This document shows positions 1 through 8,045 of a stretch of 64,000 bases of DNA, piece after piece. The position numbers and the translations under genes were made by a program. This DNA is from DATHTS01 sp041940425. GTDB lineage: Bacteria; Acidobacteriota; Blastocatellia; Pyrinomonadales; Pyrinomonadaceae. The stretch lies in the NCBI GenBank assembly GCA_041940425.1, contig JBGTSF010000012.1, forward strand, positions 15,924-79,923, written 5' to 3'. The notes below the pieces were generated by a model. That model saw only the letters and a list, made by a program, of their open reading frames with translations, had not been told where the DNA came from and did not search any database. Numbering within the stretch: position 1 is the first letter of the stretch; the number at the start of each line of letters is the position of its first letter.

Positions 1-1286
1 GCGAAAGTGTCGCCCGTCGTTTCGACCAATTCGCGCGTCGTCTGGTGAAATTCCGTGTAGCGGTCGAATTCGAGCGAATCGAATTCGAGCAGATCGTTTT
101 CGCCGGTTGTGCGGTTCGGCGCGAAAGCGAACGGCGATTGATTGAAACGTTTTGCCGAGCCGAGCATATCGGCTTCGAAATCTATTTCCAATTTTCCGGT
201 CGAGCGCGACAGGCGGCGCGTGCTGTTCTGAAGTTCCTCGACCTGCATCGAAAGCTCGGTCAGGCGCTGTTCAAAAACCGAACGGCTAATGACCATTTCG
301 CTGACTATCCGCACCAGATCGTCTAGTTTATCCAGCGATACGCGAATGACCGAACGGCTCTGACCGCTGGCATTGGCGGGCTGATTGACGAGCGCGGCGA
401 CTTTGGAGGTCGGCACGGCTTCGGGTTTAATTTCAGTTTGAGCGGTCGGTTCTTCGACCGGCTCTTGCAGAGATTTTTTGATCTTTTCAAATTCGCTGCC
501 CAGAGCGTCTATTTTTTTCGTCAACTGTTTCGAGTCGCCGTCGTTGACCAGCGAATTCAGACAATCGTTCGAGGAAAGAAGCAGCTGGAAGACGTTTTGA
601 TTGCCTTCGATCTCGTTTTCCGACAGATAATCGAGAAGGTCTTCGACGTGATGGGCGAGTTCGGAAATCGCTTTGAAACCCAGGATTCCGGCAGAACCTT
701 TCAAAGTATGCGCGTTGCGGCGGATTTCCAGCAGGGCTTCACGATCGTTCGGCGACTTGTCGAGCCGTTCGAGATTCGCGCCGATATTTCGCAGAAGGTC
801 TTCGGCTTCGTGAGCGAAAACTTCGCGCATCTCGTCGTCAATCTCGAACTCTTCCCAAACTTCCGCCTCGACGATCTCTTCGGCTTCAACCTCGACCAAC
901 GGTTCGTTAAACTGCAGATTTCCGAATGACTCTTCGACAAAATCGGCAAAATCAATCGTAAATTCTTCCGCGCCGAGATGCTGTTTGACGAGCAGAGCCT
1001 CGATCTGCGCGACCTTATCAAGCAGGTTGCGCGATTGTTCTCCGGTCGGCGGTTTTCTCTCGGCGACGAGTTCGCCGATCTCCGTTTCGAGTGCGGCGGC
1101 GAGCTTCCCGATGTCTTCCAGACCGACCATCAGCGCCGCGCCTTTAATGGTGTGCGCCTGCCGGCGCGACGTTTCGAGCGCGTCATGAAACTCGGCTTCC
1201 TGTGAGCTGATCAAAATCCCGCCGCGCAGGGTCGGCAGATAGCTTTCGGCTTCTTCGATAAAACCTTGGATGATTTCCTTGTCCAT
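1..1286 (-). CDS. CheA-type chemosensory histidine kinase with two Hpt domains (N-terminal part, runs off the left edge)
   Basis: Reading the minus strand from the ATG at 1286 gives an open frame of about 428 codons with no stop before the window edge, so this is the N-terminal part of a larger protein. Two histidine phosphotransfer domains are visible: RRQAHTIKGAA with His45 and RRNAHTLKGSAG with His193. A Glu-rich stretch (about 130-155) separates them. From about residue 312 (SVIRVSLDKLDDLVRIVSE) the sequence resembles the start of the CheA dimerisation (P3) region. The kinase, CheW-like and any receiver domains would lie beyond the edge. Multiple Hpt domains are typical of ChpA/PilL-like hybrid CheA proteins of type IV pilus or gliding systems, and the upstream genes (receiver, CheW, two MCPs) fit that. 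The start is supported by the family-like N-terminus MDKEIIQGFIEEAESYL; no strong ribosome site precedes it. Confidence 0.9.
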   Translation of the reverse strand, partial: MDKEIIQGFIEEAESYLPTLRGGILISSQEAEFHDALETSRRQAHTIKGAALMVGLEDIGKLAAALETEIGELVAERKPPTGEQSRNLLDKVAQIEALLVKQHLGAEEFTIDFADFVEESFGNLQFNEPLVEVEAEEIVEAEVWEEFEIDDEMREVFAHEAEDLLRNIGANLERLDKSPNDREALLEIRRNAHTLKGSAGILGFKAISELAHHVEDLLDYLSENEIEGNQNVFQLLLSSNDCLNSLVNDGDSKQLTKKIDALGSEFEKIKKSLQEPVEEPTAQTEIKPEAVPTSKVAALVNQPANASGQSRSVIRVSLDKLDDLVRIVSEMVISRSVFEQRLTELSMQVEELQNSTRRLSRSTGKLEIDFEADMLGSAKRFNQSPFAFAPNRTTGENDLLEFDSLEFDRYTEFHQTTRELVETTGDTF

Positions 1287-1304
1287 AATTTCGGGGCTAT
1301 CCTA

Positions 1305-1366
1305 CTTATTCGATTAACTGAGAGAATTTTTCTTATTCGATTAACTGAGAGAATTTTTTCAGTTAA
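1305..1366. repeat. 27-bp perfect tandem duplication plus a short hairpin
   Basis: The unit beginning CTTATTCGATTAACTGAGAG occurs twice without a gap at 1305-1331 and 1332-1358. The second copy ends in an inverted repeat, TTAACTGA (1341-1348) and TCAGTTAA (1359-1366), with a 10-nt loop. It occupies most of the 88-nt spacer between the MCP gene and the cheA-like gene. There is no T-run suggesting a simple terminator. Confidence 0.85.
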
Positions 1367-1374
1367 TAGTCATT

Positions 1375-2904
1375 TCAATTCAAAAATAAATTATCCGAGT
1401 TGTTTTGCGCGGGAATTTTCCGGCGCGGTTTTTTTTCTTCCGGCAGTTTGAACGGGGCGACCGAACCGCGCAGTTCGTCGGAAAGCTCGACCAGCATTTT
1501 GACCGAACCGGCGGCGCGCACCGCGCCCGTCTGGACGATCTCCGTTACTTTTGAAATGCTCGCCATCGCTTTGGAAATGTCTTCGGACGACTGCGCCTGC
1601 TGTTTGGCGGATTCCGAAATTGATCTGATGAGTTCGGCAAGGCGCGTCGAAACCTGTTCGATCTCGATGAGCGCGTTTCCGGCTTTGTCGGCGAGCGTCG
1701 AACCGACGACGACCTCGTGAATAGTTTCTTCCATCGAGGCGACGACATCTTTCGTCTCGCTCTGAATCGTTCGCGTCAAAGACGAGATTTGCTGTGTCAG
1801 ACGATTCGAGCGTTCGGCAAGCCGTTCGACTTCTTCGGCGACGACGGCGAAACCGCGACCTTGTTCGCCCGCCGCCGATGCCTGGAGTGAAGCATTTAAA
1901 GCGAGCAGAGAAGTGCGGTCGGAAAGGTCGTCAATAAGCTGTGTGATCTGCGAAATTTCCTGCGAGCGTTCGCCGAGTTTTTTGATTCGTTTGGCAGTTT
2001 CCTGAACCTGCTTTCTGATCGAATTCATCGCGCCGATATTGTCCTGCACCGCGCGCGCGCCGTAGCGCGAATTGTTCAAAGAATCGCCCGCGACCTGCGC
2101 CGAGAGCGACGCGTTTTCCGAAACTTCCTGAATCCTGAGAGCCATATCGGAAATGGCGGAAGTCATACGCGAAATCTGCACCGATTGCGCTTCGCTTCCG
2201 CGCGCGAGCTGCTCGGTCGTATCGCTGATCTGATTGGCGGACGCGCCGACCTGAAATGTTACGTCTTTAACCTGGCTGATGAGCGAGCGGAGTTCGTCCG
2301 TCATCGAGTTCAAGGCGACGGCAATTGTTCCGGTCATTTCCTCGTCCGCTTCGGCTTCGACCGTCAGATCGCCCGCCGCGATGAGCGAAACTTCTTTTGA
2401 CAATCTCAAAATAGAGTCCTGAAGCGCGTCGCGTTTTTCCTGCGTTTCGACCAAAGGGCGAAGCCGCCCGACCATGTTCTGAAACGATTTTCCGAACGTG
2501 TCGGAATCGGAATTTACCTCGATCTCTTCCGACAGATCGCCCGACGCGATGCGGCTAATGATTCGTTCCTTGTTTTTGAAATAGACGGAAATGTCTCTGA
2601 GCGAATCAAAAATTTCCGTGCCGCCGTCGAAATCGTCTTCGAGCATTTCGCCCTGTGCAAGCTGGTGCGCGATGTCGGTCGCAATTTTTAATTCGCGTTG
2701 AAGTTTGAGCGTCGAGATATTGATCGTGATGAGCGCGAAAACGCCGAGCGCGACGCCTAAAATGATCGTCCAAACTCCGGCGATCTGGTTTTCGATCAAG
2801 CCGAAATGCGATGCCGAAACCAAACCCGCGCCGAGAAGGAGAAGAAGCACCGCGAAAAACGAAGCGGCTCTGATCAATAAATTCCAAATCGGATTTTCCT
2901 GCAT
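1375..2904 (-). CDS. Methyl-accepting chemotaxis protein with almost no periplasmic domain
   Basis: A 509-residue chemoreceptor. Two transmembrane segments lie at about 11-31 and 43-63, separated by only about a dozen residues, so it has no room for an extracellular ligand-binding domain. HAMP-like linkers follow (about 115-215). The C-terminal coiled-coil signalling region has the conserved hairpin tip near 323-366 (LSDRTSLLALNASLQASAAG, then EQGRGFAVVAEEVERLA), the surface that contacts CheA and CheW. The gene sits directly downstream of another MCP on the same strand and upstream of the cheA-like gene. The ATG is preceded by TTTGGAGAAAG at a workable distance. It is likely the membrane signalling partner of this operon, comparable to PilJ in organisation, but probably sensing through the membrane, the cytoplasm or a partner protein. 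The PilJ comparison is inference. Confidence 0.93.
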   Translation of the reverse strand: MQENPIWNLLIRAASFFAVLLLLLGAGLVSASHFGLIENQIAGVWTIILGVALGVFALITINISTLKLQRELKIATDIAHQLAQGEMLEDDFDGGTEIFDSLRDISVYFKNKERIISRIASGDLSEEIEVNSDSDTFGKSFQNMVGRLRPLVETQEKRDALQDSILRLSKEVSLIAAGDLTVEAEADEEMTGTIAVALNSMTDELRSLISQVKDVTFQVGASANQISDTTEQLARGSEAQSVQISRMTSAISDMALRIQEVSENASLSAQVAGDSLNNSRYGARAVQDNIGAMNSIRKQVQETAKRIKKLGERSQEISQITQLIDDLSDRTSLLALNASLQASAAGEQGRGFAVVAEEVERLAERSNRLTQQISSLTRTIQSETKDVVASMEETIHEVVVGSTLADKAGNALIEIEQVSTRLAELIRSISESAKQQAQSSEDISKAMASISKVTEIVQTGAVRAAGSVKMLVELSDELRGSVAPFKLPEEKKPRRKIPAQNNSDNLFLN

Positions 2905-2927
2905 TTTTTGTCTTTCTCCAAAGAATT

Positions 2928-4496
2928 TTAAGCGGGGATAGTCTGCTCGGCAGGCTCGGAATATTCAGCCGGTTCGGAAATAATTTCCGCCGCCTCGATA
3001 TTCGTTTTGAGCGATCTGAAATCGGCAACCGCCATTTGCAGACTTTCCAGGACTCCGGCTGATTCGGCGAGCTGTGATTCGCTCTTTTTCAAAGTTTCGA
3101 CCGTTTTTTCCGTTTCCGAGATCGAATCAATAAAAGTCTGGAAGGCTTTCTCGGTTTCCGCCGACTGCTCGCTCGAATAGCCGACCAATTGAGTTTGCAG
3201 ATTCAAAAACTGCCCGATATAGCGTTCGAGTTCGCTCAGCGCGTTTCCGGTTTCGATGGCGAATTTCGAGAGATTGGCGACGCCGCCGACGGTCGCGTCG
3301 AGCGAGCTCTCGACCTGCGCGATTTCGGCGAAAACGGTTTTGTTGAGCAGGGAAATCTGTTTGTTGGTGTTGCCCGCGCGCGCGGCTAACTGCCCGATCT
3401 CTTCGGCGATGAGCGCGAAACCGCGTCCCTGCTCGCCGAGTTTGTCCGCTTGAATCGAAGCATTGAGCGCGATCAGACCGCACCGCTCGGACAAATCTTC
3501 GACCGCCTTGGCGATTTTGCCGATTTCCTGCGAGCGTTCGTTAAGCCGCCCGACACGGCTGACGGCTTCCTGAATCTGTTTGCGAAGCGCGGCGGCGGCA
3601 CTGAGATTTTCCTGCGCCGCGACCGTTCCGCGCTGGGCTTTTTCGATCGAATGATCGGCGGTCTGCGCCGAATTTCCGAGCGTTTCCGCGATCTTCTGCA
3701 CGCTGTTCGGAATTTGTTTAAGCGCGAGTTTCGCCTGATTCAAATCCTGTAACCGGTTTTCTTTGGCTAAAACCGTATTTTGAAGAGTTTTATAAACTTC
3801 GATCGCCGCCGTCTGCGCCTGCACGGAATCCGTTCTGATCTGCGATATCAGATTAGTTAAATGTCCGACCAGATATTGAAACGTCTCGGAAATTTCCTTG
3901 ACCTCTTCACACTCGGTTTTTATCTCGACATCGAAATTTCCCAGGCGGATCGGCGCGATCTCTTTGGTAATGCATGAAACGGCTTTTTCCAATTTTTCCA
4001 AATCCTGTTTCGCCTGAATCGAATCGGTAACTTTGGCGAGCAGTTTTTGAAACGCGCCGGTCAGACGGTCGGAATTTTCGAGCGGCGTGAGCGCGACTTC
4101 GAGTTCGCCGTTCGCCACTTTATCCATCAGTCCGACGAGATTTTGCAATTGCTGATTACTGCGGTGCAGCGATTGGAGGATTTCGTCGGTTTCGGTCGAA
4201 CCCGTCGTGCGCGGAAGCGACGTGGTCGTGCCGCGTTCCAAGCTTTTCGCCAGAAGCGAAACTTTTTCGATCGGACCGATTAATTCGTTGGAAAGCCACC
4301 AGCCGAAGACCATGATCGAAAACGCCATCACCATAAACAAAATAAAAACGGCGTAAAACGTATCGTCAGTTAAGGACGCGACGACCAGATAGGCGACCAG
4401 CCCGAAACTGCAAATAAAAAAAGCCAGCGCGCTGGTCGCCAGCCATATCTTATTTTTGAGCGAATTGAGCAGTGAATTGGCGGTTCGTCGAGCCAT
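2928..4496 (-). CDS. Methyl-accepting chemotaxis protein, second receptor of the operon
   Basis: A 522-residue chemoreceptor with two membrane helices at about 18-40 and 46-67 and practically no periplasmic loop. A HAMP region follows (WWLSNELIGPIEKVSLLAKS), then the signalling coiled coil with tip sequence CGLIALNASIQADKLGEQGR and GFALIAEEIGQLAARA. The tip is more divergent than in the downstream MCP (Asp-Lys-Leu replaces the usual Ala-Arg-Ala). It ends with a Glu/Pro-rich tail. It is separated from the next MCP by 23 nt and is probably co-transcribed with it. Having two receptors with minimal outer domains suggests one signalling array with mixed receptors rather than sensors of different external ligands; this is inference. 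Confidence 0.92.
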   Translation of the reverse strand: MARRTANSLLNSLKNKIWLATSALAFFICSFGLVAYLVVASLTDDTFYAVFILFMVMAFSIMVFGWWLSNELIGPIEKVSLLAKSLERGTTTSLPRTTGSTETDEILQSLHRSNQQLQNLVGLMDKVANGELEVALTPLENSDRLTGAFQKLLAKVTDSIQAKQDLEKLEKAVSCITKEIAPIRLGNFDVEIKTECEEVKEISETFQYLVGHLTNLISQIRTDSVQAQTAAIEVYKTLQNTVLAKENRLQDLNQAKLALKQIPNSVQKIAETLGNSAQTADHSIEKAQRGTVAAQENLSAAAALRKQIQEAVSRVGRLNERSQEIGKIAKAVEDLSERCGLIALNASIQADKLGEQGRGFALIAEEIGQLAARAGNTNKQISLLNKTVFAEIAQVESSLDATVGGVANLSKFAIETGNALSELERYIGQFLNLQTQLVGYSSEQSAETEKAFQTFIDSISETEKTVETLKKSESQLAESAGVLESLQMAVADFRSLKTNIEAAEIISEPAEYSEPAEQTIPA

Positions 4497-4533
4497 AAAT
4501 TTTTTCGAGAATTACTGAATGTTTTTTTGACAA

Positions 4534-4678
4534 GTGAAAAAGTGGAAAGGTGAAAAAGTGAAAAAGTTTTTGATTTTCATAATTCGATTTTTTAATGCCA
4601 ACCGGCTGATGCTTGAAGAAAACTTAAGCAAAAATTAATACAGACGTTTTCCCTTTTTCCATTTTTCTCCTTTTTCGC
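4534..4678. repeat. Short-word array filling the cheW-MCP spacer
   Basis: Repeats of a GTGAAAAAG-like word at 4534-4566 are followed by words in the opposite orientation (CCCTTTTTCC, CTCCTTTTTCGC) at 4651-4678. The two arms can pair imperfectly across about 85 nt. The right arm ends directly against the cheW stop codon. Similar opposed word arrays fill the spacers at 14866-14950 and 16034-16108. Confidence 0.7.
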
Positions 4679-4679
4679 A

Positions 4680-5246
4680 TCAATGTCCGGTTTCGAGGCA
4701 AAAGCAAATAAAAGAATAAATTTTGTCAGCGTCAAGCAGATATAAATCTTCCGATTTGTATCTGATCTTGCCGAGCAGATACGGCGCATCGGTTGATTTG
4801 ATTGACTGGATGGTTTCGCCCGGAAACGCCGCGATTTCATTCAGTCTGTCAACCGCGAAAGTAATGGCGGCTTCGCCGTTGACCGAACGCAAAAGGATCA
4901 GTTTCGATTTCGGAATTGAAGCGGGAGTTTGATTTTCCCAGAGTTTCGGCAGATCAATGACGGAGATGATTCTGCCGCGCAGATTGATGATGCCGGAGAG
5001 CCATTTGGGAGATTTCGGGAGCGGCGTAACGGGCATCGGCGGAATGACTTCGACGACCTGCCGGGCGGAAACGGCGTAAAGTTTTTCGTCCAGATAAAAA
5101 ACGATGTGTTTTTCGCCGACCGACCGTTTTTCGGAAGAAAAAGATTCGGCAAGATTTCGCAAGCCGGAGTCCGCGAGGCGTTGAATATTTTCCGCAGTTA
5201 CATCGTTCATTTTGGGATTCGTTTTTAATCGAAAATAAACGCTCAA
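4680..5246 (-). CDS. CheW-like coupling protein
   Basis: A CheW fold protein that links chemoreceptors to the CheA-type kinase. The family core is visible: EKHIVFYLDEKLYAVSARQV, then VEVIP, then WLSGIINLRGRIISVIDLPK, the most conserved CheW stretch, followed by the second half with DAPYLLGKIRYKSEDLYLLD. The coordinates given use a TTG at 5246 that overlaps the TGA of the upstream gene. The ATG at 5210 (protein MNDVTAEN..., 176 residues) is an equally plausible start and covers the whole domain; neither has a clear Shine-Dalgarno site. Gene order TPR/receiver, CheW, MCP, MCP, CheA indicates one operon. Confidence 0.93.
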   Translation of the reverse strand: MSVYFRLKTNPKMNDVTAENIQRLADSGLRNLAESFSSEKRSVGEKHIVFYLDEKLYAVSARQVVEVIPPMPVTPLPKSPKWLSGIINLRGRIISVIDLPKLWENQTPASIPKSKLILLRSVNGEAAITFAVDRLNEIAAFPGETIQSIKSTDAPYLLGKIRYKSEDLYLLDADKIYSFICFCLETGH

Positions 5247-7660
5247 ACCAGATAGGTATCGAGCATTTTCATCAGCGTTTCGGGACCGAACGGTTTCGTG
5301 ATATATCCGGTCGTCCCAGCCATCCGCCCGCGAACTTTGTCGAAAAATCCGTCCTTGCCGGAAATCATCACGACCGGAACGTCCTTCATTTCTTCGTTGT
5401 TGCGGATAAGTTTACAAACCTGGTAGCCGTCCATTCGCGGCATCGTAATATCGAGCAGGATCAGATCCGGCACGACATCGTTGAGTTTTTCCATCGCGTC
5501 CATCCCGTCAACCGCCGTGATGACCACGTGACCGCATTTTTCGAGTTTGCCGGAGATCAATTTTCTGACGGTCGCGCTGTCGTCAACGACCATAATCGTC
5601 CGGTCTTTCGGCATCGAACTGTGAATGCTTTCCATTTCCTCGATTTCCGCCAGCCGAATCGCCAGCGAATTTGCCTGCGATTCGACGACGACGTTGTTCG
5701 GATCGAGTTTTGAAGCTTTCTGCAAACACTCCAGACCTTTTCGCAAATGTTTGAGATTGATATGACCGATGGCGAGCATCACGAGTTCGTCGGATTCCAG
5801 ACCGCGATGGATGTCTTCGACTTCCATCCGTTCGACGGCTTGGCGGAGAATTTCCTGATCGGCTTCGTTGTAAGCGAGAATCATCTCCATATCCGAAAGC
5901 GTCAGAAGCGAGCGGCACGAGTGACAAACAAACGCCTGCGCTTCGTTGTTTTCACTACAGAACGGGCAGGTCTTCATTTCGCCGTGCGGTCGGTCAAAAA
6001 TTTCCGAATTATTTTCTTCGGCGGACTTCTGTGCTTCGGGCATTTCCGCGTGAAAACCGTTCTCGCTCGTTTCAAAAGATTCGACGGCTTCCGCCGCTTC
6101 GATCTCATAAACGTCCGAAGAATTTTCTTCATTGCCGGCAAAATCTTCGTCCGCAGATTCTTCCGAATCTTCGGCAAAAACCTCTTCCGGTTCTTCCTGT
6201 TCGGAATCGAAAAATTCCTGACCGCTTTCGTCAGCCGTATTTTCCGCAAATTGAACGTCCTCGTTTTCAAAAACGTATTCTTCCGCATTTTCTCCGGCGG
6301 CAAAATCTTCGCTATCACCGGAGACTTCGGCTTCGAACATTTCCGCCTGCTCGTTTTCCTCCGCTTCGGCGTAATAGCTGAATTCCTGTGTTTCGGCTTC
6401 CGACGAAATCATTTCGCCCTCGAATGAAACGACGGTAGCGTTTTCCGCTTCCGCTTCTTCAGAAACGGTTTCCATTTCATCAAATTCCTGAACTTCGCCG
6501 AAATTTTCTTCCGACGGATTTTCGTCCTTTGTCGGTTCGCCGTGTTCCGTCATACCGGATTGTTCGGCGTTTTCTTCAATCGAAAAAACCGGTTGTTCTT
6601 CGACTTTCGATGTGTTGCCGTCGAGCATCGCGCGAAGTTTTACCCCTGCCTGCGCGGTTTCGTTTTCGGGATTGAATTCGAGGATCTTTTCAAAACACGC
6701 GATCTTTTCTTCGAACGAATCGGTCAAACGCGATTTCAAGATCCAGGCGTCTTCGTGATGCGGATTTTGATTAAAGACTTCCGTCAAAAGCTCATTCGCC
6801 TGAACGCGTTCGCCGTCGTTTGCGGCGTCGTTGGCTTTGGCGAAAAATTCGGCGGCGCGTTCGTCTTTCAAATTTCGAACCGCTTCGATGAGCTTTTCGT
6901 TTTCGGGCGCGAATTCGAGCATTTTTTCAAAACACGCCGTTTTTTCTTCGAACGAACCGGCGAGACGCGCCTTTAAAAACCAGCCTTTTTCGTGCTGCGG
7001 GTTGAATTCAAAAAGTTCGTTCAGATATTCTTCCGCTTTCGCGCGGTCGCCCTGAGCGGCGGCTTTTTCGGCTTTTTCAAAAACCGTCTCCATCATTTTT
7101 TCCCTGGTCGAGCGGATCGAATCGCGGGCGGTTTCGTTTTCGGGGTTGATCTCCAAAACGCGGTGCAGGTGAGCGGTCTTCTCTTCTACCGAATCGGTTA
7201 CGGAAGCGAGCCACAGCCAAGCCATCTCGTTGCGGTTGTCGTGAACGATCGCCTGCATAAAACACTGGCGGGCAAACTGTCTGTTGTCCTGACCGTTGGC
7301 TTCGATGCCGCGCTGAACAAAGGTTTTGGCGAGCAGAGATTTCGTCGCTTTCGCCCATTCGATGGCGCGTTCGTTTTCGGGATTGATGTCGAGAACATTG
7401 TTCAGAAAGATCAGCAGTTCCTCCGGGTATTCGCTGATCGAGGCGAGCCACAGCCACGCGCTTTCGCTCTGCGGGTCGGTTTCGGTAACGCGCAGAAGAA
7501 GCTGACGCGCTTCGGCGCGGTCGCCGCGCTGGGCGGCTTTGATACCGGCGCGAAGCATTTTGTTATCTTCTTGCGAACCGTTTTCGGAAACGGAATTTTG
7601 GGCAAAATCTTCTTCAACGATTGAAATCGCCGAATTATCGGAAGAAAAATCTAATTTCAT
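5243..7660 (-). CDS. TPR protein with zinc ribbon and C-terminal response-regulator receiver domain
   Basis: 805 residues in three parts. Residues about 30-345 are tetratricopeptide-like repeats with recurring WLWLASV and NPENE motifs. Residues about 360-560 are a very acidic, Glu/Ala/Phe-rich low-complexity linker. Then comes a double-cysteine ribbon (CPFCSEN...VCHSC, about 568-585), further helical repeats, and a CheY-like receiver from residue 686. The receiver has the acidic pair Asp693-Asp694, the phospho-acceptor Asp737 (LLDITMPRMDG) and Lys789 (ITKPFG), so it should be phosphorylatable. It is the first gene of the chemosensory operon and is the obvious output for the double-Hpt kinase. 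The closest functional analogues would be PilG/PilH or FrzS-type regulators; the fusion to a TPR scaffold suggests that phosphorylation controls protein docking or localisation (inference). Confidence 0.9.
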   Translation of the reverse strand: MKLDFSSDNSAISIVEEDFAQNSVSENGSQEDNKMLRAGIKAAQRGDRAEARQLLLRVTETDPQSESAWLWLASISEYPEELLIFLNNVLDINPENERAIEWAKATKSLLAKTFVQRGIEANGQDNRQFARQCFMQAIVHDNRNEMAWLWLASVTDSVEEKTAHLHRVLEINPENETARDSIRSTREKMMETVFEKAEKAAAQGDRAKAEEYLNELFEFNPQHEKGWFLKARLAGSFEEKTACFEKMLEFAPENEKLIEAVRNLKDERAAEFFAKANDAANDGERVQANELLTEVFNQNPHHEDAWILKSRLTDSFEEKIACFEKILEFNPENETAQAGVKLRAMLDGNTSKVEEQPVFSIEENAEQSGMTEHGEPTKDENPSEENFGEVQEFDEMETVSEEAEAENATVVSFEGEMISSEAETQEFSYYAEAEENEQAEMFEAEVSGDSEDFAAGENAEEYVFENEDVQFAENTADESGQEFFDSEQEEPEEVFAEDSEESADEDFAGNEENSSDVYEIEAAEAVESFETSENGFHAEMPEAQKSAEENNSEIFDRPHGEMKTCPFCSENNEAQAFVCHSCRSLLTLSDMEMILAYNEADQEILRQAVERMEVEDIHRGLESDELVMLAIGHINLKHLRKGLECLQKASKLDPNNVVVESQANSLAIRLAEIEEMESIHSSMPKDRTIMVVDDSATVRKLISGKLEKCGHVVITAVDGMDAMEKLNDVVPDLILLDITMPRMDGYQVCKLIRNNEEMKDVPVVMISGKDGFFDKVRGRMAGTTGYITKPFGPETLMKMLDTYLV

Positions 7661-8045
7661 ATTTTTTACCTTGTTGAATGGATTAATTTTTTCGAGAGCG
7701 TTCGGCGCAAGGCGGAAACTGCGCCTAAATCTGAACTTAAGAAAACAGCAAAACAGATGCCATTTGGCGAAAAAAGAGCTAAAATAGTTTCAAGCCGGAA
7801 AAACCGAATAAAACAAACACTTACAGCCGGTTCGGGCAGTTTGAAATTTACCTGATTTTATCGAATAAAACGGCAAATGTGACAAAATTTGGAATTTTTC
7901 GTCTGACAAAAAACGGTAAATTCGGGCTATTTCCGCCAAGTCCGGTTTAGCTTGAAACGGCGGTAAAACTTGGATAAAACACAATAGACGAGCGAAAGCC
8001 GGGACATCCGGCGCAATTGTCAAAGCAAAGATAAAGCCAAAACTT
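7661..8045. other. Divergent promoter region, 385 nt without a convincing gene
   Basis: This A/T-rich spacer separates the start of the minus-strand chemosensory operon from the plus-strand flavoprotein gene and should hold both promoters. The only structure I can point to is a small palindrome, GCCGG-GACAT-CCGGC, at 7998-8012. A 77-codon minus-strand open frame here lacks any recognisable feature and was not called. Confidence 0.5.

Noticed and set aside
7790..8023. A 77-codon minus-strand open frame in the spacer upstream of the flavoprotein gene
   Set aside because: No ribosome site, no recognisable family, and it lies in an A/T-rich promoter-like stretch. Left as spacer.
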